Below, piece by piece: positions 47,182 to 56,398 of a stretch of 64,000 nt of DNA. Position 1 is the stretch's first letter. Every line of letters starts with the position of its first letter. The translations under genes were made by a program, and so were the position numbers. The notes beneath the pieces were generated by a model. That model had not been told where the DNA came from and did not search any database. It was given only the letters and a program-made list of their open reading frames with translations. Source of the DNA: Blastomussa wellsi (Eukaryota; Cnidaria; Anthozoa; Scleractinia; Plerogyridae); the NCBI GenBank assembly GCA_947652115.1, contig OX393568.1, positions 2,028,853 to 2,092,852 on the forward strand, written 5' to 3'.

Positions 47182-50100
47182 ATGAAAAACAAATTGGGTA
47201 ACTGTCTGTTGGCTTCAATTTGTGGTAGGTATCACCGTTCTCCAGTTTTTAAAATTACGTAATGCTTTCCTAAACTGGGCTATTACTTGTCGGGTTTGCA
47301 AAAATGTAAACAATATACACAAGAAGTTGCAGACGCGTATTTAATCTCTCTTTTGAATCTTTAAAATTTCTCTTTTCGAGTTATCAGTTAAGTAAGATTA
47401 GTTTTATTGATTAAGTTCCCTTAAACTGGACACCTGTTATCTAAAGCGAAAACTTACTTCAGATGAACATCGCGAAATCACAAGAAACCATTTGAAAACG
47501 TTGTGCCACTTTTCGTCAATTTCAACTAATTTTTCAAAGACAATCAATAAATGATTGTACTATCGCTTAGCGATTGAAATAAAGCCTTCGGCAAATTCAA
47601 GGTTACTTTACGCTCGACAAGTCCGGCAAACCAGTGTAATAACTTCCTTGTTAATACGTTTTATGTTGAGAATAATCTCGCGATATCAGAAATCGTGCGC
47701 AGTTGTCTTGGCTGGTGACAGTTTTATGTTAAAGTTTATTGTCTTCTAAAAAGTCCTGTTAAGTCTCTCCTCTAAGCTGATTTCAGAGATACGCTTCTAA
47801 GTTTACTTGGAACGACTTTTAAGTAGTTGTTGTTAATCATCTTCGACAAGTTGCTGGTTAATTCGTTCTATTCAATGCGAAAGCCGCAGATCTAAAAGGG
47901 AAGTAATTTGTGCGTCCAATAACAGCTAATAACATGTTCCTCAGGGTTGGTTAAAAGTTTATTTTTCGTCTTCTGAAGGAAGGAATACCGCATGTCGAGT
48001 GCGAATTAAAAAACACCTAATATAATTTAAGCGTATGCAAATTCGGTTTATGTGTACGCGTGCCAAACACAAAAGAAATGCCAGTAAACCGTTCCACATG
48101 TAAACATTAAATTTGTACTTCTTGTTTGTGACATTAGATTTCATTCAGAGCTAGATAACTCACGTAGGGAGTAGAGCTGGCGGGGGTAGGGGGGGGGGGG
48201 TAGGGTGGGCGGACGTGAGAGGCTGAATAAAGTACCTCATAAATTGAACCAATAATAGTTTTGAGAAGATTTGTAACTGAACCTCAGTTCCTTATTCAGG
48301 AAGACTAATAAACGGTAATAGTGGTTTCAAGTAAAGAAAATGAAAGAGAATATTGAGAAGAATTTTTGTTCATTATTAGAAATGAGTTGCGTTAGTAACT
48401 TTGTTTAGCGATTATTAAAATCGTCACAAAAACAATAGGCCATTTTACAGTTCTGTGCTTAGTTACCAAGCCTTTGAATGGAAGTGAGGCTGAAGGTGAC
48501 CCTGTTTTGTTACAAACCCTCTTACTTTTGATATGTAAATCATTATATTCTTATGCTAACTAGTTTCTGGTCTTTATCATGACAAGGTCACCCCAAACCT
48601 CGCTTTTATGCAGAGGCCTGGTCACAGTTCACAGAACTGTAAAATAGTCTATTCGATTTTATCTATACAGCTATCACTGTACTAGTGCAACCTCAGGAGA
48701 CTACAGGTAAGTCTGAGCTTCAAAGTGAAAAGTCATTTTTTGTAGTTAACTATTTTACAGTAATAAGCCGAATGAGAATTTCTTCTTTTCATTCATCCTT
48801 TTTCAGCAGCACGAATAAGCTGCAGCCGCACCGTTAGGAATTTAACATTCACCGCACACGGCACATTCCAAATCTTCCAGAGCCCCTCGTACCCGGGGAC
48901 ATACTTGCAGGATCTGAACTGCACCTATGTATTTAAGGCCCCAAAGGGCCACAGAATAGAGTTGGCATTCAGCGACTTTCAGTTGGAAGGGGCCTCTCCA
49001 AAATGTGAAAATGACTACCTTGTAGTTCGAGATGGAGAGAGTGGCGCGAGTCCCTTGATTAACAAGTACTGTGGAACAGTGGAACCAAAACCGATTTTCT
49101 CTTCGACAAATTCGCTCTACGTGTACTTCGTCTCGAACGATAAATTTGTTTTTGATGGATTTAACGGCACGTACAGGGTGGTAAGTGAAGTTAAGCAAGG
49201 TTATAAAATCGTTGCTGTTTTGTAGATGTCAACACAAGGGTAGGGGCACTCGTGGGAATAGCTTCAGTATGTAGAGAAAGGCGATATTACAGAAAACATC
49301 TTTACTTCTCTGCACGCCATACGAGCCTATCGGAATACTCACAATTACAAAGGTCGCCGAGGCCTTATTAGTGACTTTACGAAACCACGACGGCGACGCC
49401 AACTACAACGTCCACAAAAAAAATGCATTTAAATTTTAAGTAAGAATCTCGCAACTATCAGAATTTGTTAAGTGTGATTATCATTATCAGGGCTAATTTC
49501 TACTTGGATTTTTAAGCGCTTATTTGATTCAAACGAGAAACATGAAAAACTCGCCGTTGTGGCTCACGTTCCCAACACCACGCAGAATTTAGTCATTTCA
49601 CGTTGTTGTTCGCAGAGGACGACAAAGAAATGAACAAAGATGGATAACGCACGTACAGGACTATTGTTCTACTCATTAAATCTTTTGTTTGGCGACGTCC
49701 TCATTGACGTCGCCGTCGTGGTTTCGTAAAGTCCCTAATTGTCGTTAAATTATTATTTCCCCATCACTCTATCCTACGCTTCTATTTTTACCTCATTTTA
49801 CTTAAATGAGAAACGACACACTGGTTTCCACAGAAGGGAAGTTGATGGGACTATTTTTTTTTTCTCCCATGGATGGGACCGGGATGCTAGTTCGTTCGTT
49901 CATTCATTTGTTTAATCAAGAGACCAGTTATTCAGGCCGAGAAACACTAGGCTACAAGTCGTGGGAACAAGGCGCCGCGCTGCAACATTTCATCTCTTGT
50001 GACACGGTGAATTTAAATTTTTCTATCGGGGACATAATTTTGTCGCTGCCGGTCAGTCGCACGAATTTAAACCAATATTTATTTTGTACGCAGTACGCAC

Positions 50101-53100
50101 GGCAAACCTGTCGCTGTCGCTGCGACGTTTCACAGTAGTTTAAAGGGTCGACACTGTCACGCCTGATATATCATATTTTAATAATTATGGCCTGTAGCTT
50201 GCTGTAATCGCGCTTTATTGTCTTGCAATGGGAGAAAAATGCTAAAAGTGGTGAAAGCAAAGAAATATCAACTAAGAAGAAAAACGTTTAACCAGAATTT
50301 CAGCTTTGATTTCTGGACATCCTGTCCAGAATCCTTTTAATGCTGTACTATCTTGTTCGGTGGAATCTTTTTATCAAACTTATTCGTGTATTTGGTGGCA
50401 TTTAGCACAATAATATGGAAATTACAAGTTTACAACATAAAAATTTCTATAATCAGGATTTCAGGTGTAGTTTGTTTCATTTTCTCAGAGGAGATTGCTA
50501 GGTGCGATAAAGGAATAACGATCCCTCCTCTCTTCTCTCGGGGGTACATCACAAGCCCAGCCTTCCCATCTAAGTACCCAACCAACCGTGAATGTACATG
50601 GACCCTCCAGGCACCTCCTGGGTACTTCATGAGAATGGCCTTCCATGTGTTTCAAACCCAGTGCCCTGACGACAAAGTGGTAATAAGAGACCGCGATCAA
50701 GGCGGTCAGGTGCTTGGTCAATTTTGTGGTGAGCCGAAACTACCAGCGTTCCGCGGTCAAAAACTGTGGGTGTCATTCAAGTCCGATAATTTGAGGGCTT
50801 CTGCAGAAGATGGCTTCAATGCGACGTACGAAGCTTTGCCTTGTAAGTATTCTATCTCAGAAGGTAAAATTACTCCGATTCTCATTGGTTTAGCCGGAGG
50901 ATATTTTTCGTATTTATTGGTAGTTTGTCTAGTGTCTGGTGCTGGGCTCAGAAACTATTAGAGTTCGCCATTTTCTGGAGACCATGCAGTCGTTTAATTG
51001 TCAATGTTTTAATATTTTTGGGTTCTTTAGAACCTTAAATGAAAAAGTGAGTGTTCACAAAAGAAAGAGATTACTAATCCGATAATTTTTTTGTTATTAT
51101 TATTTTACAGTTAAAGGTCACATTAGCGACCACTGCATCGGGGGACAAAACGAAATAATGAACGCCTCTTCTCCTGGCACAATCAAATCACCTTGGAGCC
51201 CAGACCTTTACCCAAACAACATCAACTGCGTTTGGAAAATCCGAGCCCCTGAAGGAAAAAGAGTGAAAATGACGTTCGATTCGCTTGATTTAGCGAGTCC
51301 TTGTGGTTCGGACTTTGTTGAAATTAGTGACATATCAGCTGAGAACACCTCCCCCAAGGGGAAATATTGCGGGAATTTCCCGGACACCACATCCGCCGCT
51401 GAAGAAGTGTTGGTGCGATTTGTTACTGATTCCAAAGACCGTCAGAAGGGATTTGTAATGCAATATAAACCAGTTAATGGCGGTAAGGTCAATCGAGACG
51501 TGGGGTTTAATGCGTGTACCCGAGTGCCAATTCTTTTTTTCTCAGAATTAATTTGAAAAATGACAAATGAAAATTTTAGTTCATTGTCATTTTTCAATAT
51601 TGTTGAAAATGAAAAACGACTTTAGCAACCCAACTTTCAAAATTAACAGTTTTTTATTTCTTTTTTCATATTTTCGGAAAAATGAAAATTTAACGAATTC
51701 ATTTTTCAATTTTCAAGAAAAAATTCAAAATGGAAAATTTTCACGAATGCAATTTTCACTGCTTTTTTTAGATAGTCACTTGATCGGCTCGTTATGTTCG
51801 TTAGAGCGAAGCTTTGGAGGTAAACCAAACGTGCCACAACCACAAAAGCCTGTCTAAGTCGGTCAAGAACTTTTATCTTAAAAAAAATGAAAAATGAATC
51901 GGTAAATTTTCATTTTTATGAAAAAATGAAAAATGAGTTATGAAAGATGTGTTGCTAAAGTCATTCTAATTTTCAACAACAATGAAAAATGAAAATGAAC
52001 TAAAATTTTCACTTTTCATTTTTCAAATTCAAAGAAAAATGAATTGGCACTCGGGTACACACTTTGGGTTTGTCCAATGCTTGGTGAATAGTAACCCCTG
52101 ACTGAGCTTGCAGTTGTACAAGGGGGAATCTGCTGCACAATGTTTCGTCACAGTTTCTGCGCGAAAAATATATTCGCACGTTAGAAAACTACTCTACTCT
52201 ACTCTACCTGTATCATATCCACCTCAGTTTAAAGATGTTTTTCTTTATTTCTTGCAGGATTCCGTTTCCGTGCAATGCAGGGATACCTTGCTCTCGGCCA
52301 CGCCATGTTTGAGTTGATGGTTCATCATGGTATCGGATGATCACACCCGGATTCTGGAACGAATAATCCTTTATTTTTCTTGGAAGTAGATTTGACAGAT
52401 ACAATGTTTCAGGGCGGATTCTTTTGTTGGTTGTTGGGTGAGGCGGCCGGTGGGGCTGAACTGTGTGCACGTGACTAGCAATCCTCCCCACCCCGCCTCG
52501 CCCGCCAACACTTTGCTGTCCATAAATCTGCCAAGAAACGAAAACAAATAAACAAACAAACAAGAACATTTTTTTAAAATTAAAGCTAAAATAAAATCGA
52601 AATATATTGGTAAAAGTCACCCATATGTAGCGGACATACAAAGTAAACTAATTAACTTTTTCGCGATTTCTCTTGTAACATTATAACGATGTTTTATCAG
52701 GGGTGATTGCTAACCTATAAATATCCCTGCCAACTTTTTCCGAGTCGAAAGCGGAAGATTCTTATCAGGGTTCTCGAAGACGGCGTCCGGAGATCAAAAC
52801 AAACTTAATATTATGCAAGGCTGATAATAATTAATAATAATTAAAAATTTATAACGCGCCCTTTCCATGCAAATATGATCAAAAACAACTAGAAACTGAT
52901 GGTATTTTAATTAAGCCCAGTATTTCGGAAAAAACCAAGCTTCATCAGGCGCATAAAATGCTAAGTGAAAGAAGATTCGCGAGAAGATTCCCGAGGTCGT
53001 TCTATCACATCCGAAGATAGTCCGAATATTTCCGGGTCCCAGTACCTGGATGTGTTTGCCAAACACGACGCCGTCGAAACCTCGAGCTCGTCCCAAGACA

Positions 53101-56100
53101 GGTATGAAAACCCGAGACGCATGCTGCGATTACTTCCTGTTACGCTGATTGTTGATTGATCGTTTGCAGTGCAACCTGGCAAAGGTAAACAACACTGTCC
53201 ATAACCGCATGTGAAACCACTATTTTATGCAGCGTAGAACTCGATCATTGCGCCTTGACCGCCTTTGGTTTATCAAAAGCCAACTTTACTTTCACATTCT
53301 CTGACGGAACACTCTTGTCTAACTCCAGTCTTGGAATAAACTTCCAGTTTTTAACTTACAACAAAAATATTCCAAACAAAATTGTCATTGAAGTGAAGTA
53401 ATGTATTGAGTTTTCAAACAAAGGCAACTATGTTGAACCTAAGGCAGCTCGCCACTGACGTTCATTCGTAAGAGTAACAGAGTAAAAGGTCGATGACGAC
53501 GTCAACGACCAGTGGCGGATCCAGGCCTCGAGTTAGGAGGGGGAGGGGAGGGGGGGGTTGAAAATTTTAGGTGGGGAGTCATCTTGTGTTATGCCGAATA
53601 AGTGGACCATTGCCATATAATAGTTCCGCCACTGATGACAATATTGAAGGTCGATACCAATTGTTTGATTTTTCATTTTCACTCAAGTCTGCTTGCAATT
53701 AGCTTATATTTGTTAGGTAGGGCAACATAATAAAAGGGATAAGTCGATTACGAAAGTCGCCTTTTTATAATAAAATTTCTGTGTTGTTTGCTGGATTAAT
53801 GTGGTAGAAGGGATGTTAGCAGGTCAGAGGGTCTGGGTTCTATTCATGATGACGTAAAATTCTCCTTTTTCTGCAGTAAATGTCAGTTTAAAAAAGTCCA
53901 AGCGTCGCTGAAATAGCAGATGACAGGCTTCCCCCCCCTCCCCCAAAAATGCACAGAACTGACGTCGTGTATTTCGCTTGTTTATTGACATTACTGAAAA
54001 TCTGAATTTCGTAACTTAATTATTTCGATACAAGAGCCTTTTTCGACGTTAGAAAAATACTAAGAACCCTTTTGACAAAGCTTGCTCTTGCCTCCAACCC
54101 AGAAGCTTTGCGGTCTGGGTTCGTCACGCCATCCTCCCCTGCGTGGAGGCGGAACGCGTGACGTGTAAGTCTTATACCTCATTCACACCAACAAAACTTG
54201 TTTAGTTAAACCAGGTTAGACAAAATGAAAATAAGCAACAGAAGACTGAAAGACTGAATTTTACATAGGATTCAAGTAAGTTCTAATGTGTTCTTTGATT
54301 GTGCCAAATTTGAAGTCAACAATCATCAGTTAGTAACCTTTATGAACAAAACAATTTTAAACCGTGTTTAACTAAACAGCTTTTAAACGTGTTTAAGCTT
54401 TGGTGTGAACAGGGTATTAGATGTGGAAAATTGGCCCTCGTTCGTTTTCTGTTCTTTAGTGGTGTTTGAATTCGTCTCGGTGGAAAGGAACAACGAAGAC
54501 GTTGATCAGTAGTTTTTCAGTCGTGGTAAACTCAAACTATTATAATAAATAACGATAATCGTAGAAAATTAAATAAAGTAAAAAAAGACGCCCGGTATCC
54601 ATATTCCTAGATACAACTGAAAAATACAAACTAATTACGCTTTTCCCTGTATTTTTTTTTTTTGTAGGTTCAACTGGATCTACTTCTGTTCTGCTTTGGT
54701 TCCGAAGGACGAAGCAAAATCAAACTAGTAAGAGTGATTCTTTTATAGTCAATATTCTAGTTCAATAATTTCGTTTAAAAATTCTGGGGTTCATAATTCT
54801 GTTCTACATAAATAAAAGTGCGTATATTGAGGTCGGGAAAGCTCGCGTTCGAGCCTAGTAACCGGCGCACAACTTAGCCCCGGTTTCCATAGCCTTCAGA
54901 AAACCATTTTACGCAATGTACTGATAACATCATATTCTATATTGCAAGGTTACCCCAGCATTTCATTTGTCGGTACCAATTTATACACCTGGGTGAAGAG
55001 AGGCACTATGGAGTAAAGAGTCTTGCCCAAGAACACAACGCAGTGCCCCGGCCAGGGCTCGAACGTGACCCGCTCGATCGACACCACGGAAAAACGAGAG
55101 AATGTCAGAAAATGTGAGCATTTTGGAAGTAATGTATCAAACACGAGAGACAGTGTTTCATCACATTTCCAAACACCGAGAAGAGAGTTGAAAATACGGC
55201 GCGCAGCGGAGTATTTTTCACGAACTTCTACGTGTTTTGAAATGTGATGAAACACTGCCTCGAGTGTTTGATATATCTTCTCAATCGAAACTAAAACTAC
55301 GGTGAAAACGAAGAAATAAAATCGTTAAAATCTATACTAATTAAGATCACATTTCCAAACCACGGTTACGGTTCTGATTTCCTTTGTTTTAACGTGATGA
55401 ATTATTAATGAGTTTGAGAAATTTTTAAGAAAGCTACTTAATATTTAAGGTTAAGATTTAGAGGAACATTTTTTTGTTTATTTACCTCTCAATTTTCACC
55501 TTCCAAATTTTGCTATAAGCATCGTAAGTTCGCACGTTTGGACTAAAGTTATGTCATCACGGCTTCTCTGCTAGGTGACCATGACGACAACGAGAAATCT
55601 TGACGTCATAAACAAGCACGGTGCGTTTTTTGCCAACCTCGTTCCCAGGGTCCTCTCTCTTCCTTCCGAGAGGAAGAGAGAGGACTCTGGAAATGAGGTT
55701 GCGTTTTTCCGCTGTGTCACTCGATCTGGAGACAAGCTCTGCCTATAATTTGACCACCGAGCCTCTCCTCTAAAAGTAAGGAATAAAAAAAGCCACGTGA
55801 TAAAACTAAAACTTAAAAACTTACATTGGACAAACTTATGGTTGACAATATATTAAGAAAAGGAATTAAATAAGTGCCTCTTGATATTTCTATATATTGA
55901 TTTCTGCTGTTCACCTGAAGAAGGAATTTTTTTAGGTCCTGAGAAAAACTCGTGAAACACGTATTATGTCGTAAACAGAATCTCACGCAGTACTTTAGCA
56001 GTGTTTTAGCAGAACCTTCCTCATACAAAACAATGACGAATAAATTAAACACTATATTTCGCAGGCGTTACTCAGACAGTCACGCAACACTCCACGCCAA

Positions 56101-56228
56101 GAGACTGGAAAAGAGAAAAAGAGGACAAGAGGTTGACAACCAAACTACTTCACAACTCGACTAACGGCTTAGTCGAAGAGCGTGACACATTAAAGAAGCC
56201 TTTTACCAAGGGAGTGACAACCAAATAG
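47182..56228 (+). CDS. CUB gene C: three-CUB protein (3' end tentative)
   Basis: Model exons: 47182-47224 (43 nt, MKNKLGNCLLASIC), 48671-48706 (36 nt, ITVLVQPQETT), 48807-49180 (CUB1), 50491-50842 (CUB2), 51111-51482 (CUB3), then tentative 53170-53184 (15-nt micro-exon), 54668-54727 and 56065-56228 (TAG). The sum is 1416 nt, or 471 residues. The leader joins into a good signal peptide. Each CUB has four cysteines: ISCSRT/LNCTY/PKCENDY/KYCGT, ARCDKG/RECTW/TQCPDD/QFCGE and DHCIGG/INCVW/SPCGSDF/KYCGN. The CUB1 donor (GTG|gtaagt) is phase 0, so CUB2 must use the second AG of ctcagag at 50490. The last three exons keep phase 1 but encode no membrane segment, unlike A, B and D. The CUB exons are secure and the tail is weak. 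Confidence 0.6.
48434..48653 (+). mobile_element. MITE family with CCATTTTACAGTTCTGTG termini, copy 3
   Basis: It has intact termini AATAGGCCATTTTACAGTTC and AACTGTAAAATAGTCTATT and the shared interior (ACCAAGCCTTTGAATGGAAG, TCATGACAAGGTCACCCCAA). It ends about 18 bp before the 36-nt leader exon of CUB gene C. Confidence 0.85.
49368..49738. mobile_element. 371-bp MITE with TTAG(G/T)GACTTTACGAAACC termini
   Basis: TTAGTGACTTTACGAAACCA with CGACGGCGACG at the left is inverted at the right (CGTCGCCGTCGTGGTTTCGT then AAAGTCCCTAA). TIRs are about 31 bp with one mismatch. It lies in intron 3 of CUB gene C. Confidence 0.85.
51514..52060. mobile_element. 547-bp AT-rich foldback with GTGTACCCGAGTGCCAATTC termini
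   Basis: Arms of about 130 bp start with GTGTACCCGAGTGCCAATTC at each end and contain repeated AAAAATGAAAA words. The element begins about 30 bp past the CUB3 donor of gene C. The interior is AAAATGAAAAATG-rich with no coding support. Confidence 0.85.
53510..53634. mobile_element. 125-bp MITE with CAGTGGCGGA termini
   Basis: It starts CAGTGGCGGATCCAG and ends TTCCGCCACTG. The inside is G-rich. Short hAT-like termini; no clear target duplication. Confidence 0.6.
54119..54163. repeat. Short GTCACGC hairpin element
   Basis: GTTCGTCACGCCATCCTCCC and GAGGCGGAACGCGTGACG pair around CTGCG, resembling the elements at 17590-17648 and 1912-1943. Confidence 0.5.
54173..54421. mobile_element. 249-bp MITE with TTCACACCAA subterminal inverted repeats
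   Basis: TATACCTCATTCACACCAAC and CTTGTTTAGTTAAAC at the left are inverted at the right (GTTTAACTAAACAGC, TTTGGTGTGAACAGGGTATT). It lies in a candidate intron of CUB gene C. Confidence 0.75.
54972..55085 (+). repeat. SINE-like fragment, copy 2 (with B box)
   Basis: ACCAATTTATACACCTGGGT, AGAGAGGCACTATGGAG and CTTGCCCAAGAACACAACGC are followed by CCAGGGCTCGAACGTGACCC, a B-box-like end. Confidence 0.6.
55136..55320 (+). mobile_element. Foldback family CAGTGTTTCATCACATTTC, copy 1
   Basis: TATCAAACACGAGAGACAGT and GTTTCATCACATTTCCAAAC are inverted as GAAATGTGATGAAACACTGC and CTCGAGTGTTTGATA. The core GAAAATACGGCGCGCAGCGG and the right flank TTCTCAATCGAAACTAAAAC are shared with the copy at 62726. 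Confidence 0.85.
55632..55706. mobile_element. 75-bp hairpin MITE
   Basis: CCAACCTCGTTCCCAGGGTC then CTCTCTCTTCC pairs with GGAAGAGAGAGGACTCTGGA then AATGAGGTTGCG, with almost no loop. Confidence 0.8.
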
Positions 56229-56385
56229 CCCACGTGACCAAGTGCGTGACATCCTAAATGACGCCTGCGACCAAAAGCGTGACAACCCAAATAATTTTAA
56301 AAGCTGTCAGGCAGCTGTGTCCACGAGTGTGACAACCCAAAACACGTCTACAAATCAAAGGCGTGACACATGAAATTTCTAATGT
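56130..56385. repeat. Degenerate GCGTGACAACCCAAA array across the C/D convergent 3' ends
   Basis: The word (G/C)GTGACA(A/C)(C/A)... recurs at about 56137, 56180, 56213, 56242, 56277, 56328 and 56371, spaced 29-51 bp. The first copies fall in the last candidate coding exon of gene C and the rest in the gap before the stop of gene D. Confidence 0.5.
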
Positions 56386-56398
56386 GATGTTTAGACTG

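Noticed and set aside
52213..52340. Exon-like stretch after a TTTCTTGCAG acceptor encoding FRFRAMQGYLALGHAMFELM
   Set aside because: It would end gene C with a short non-membrane tail, has no family support and competes with the better phase-1 chain; kept only as a possibility.
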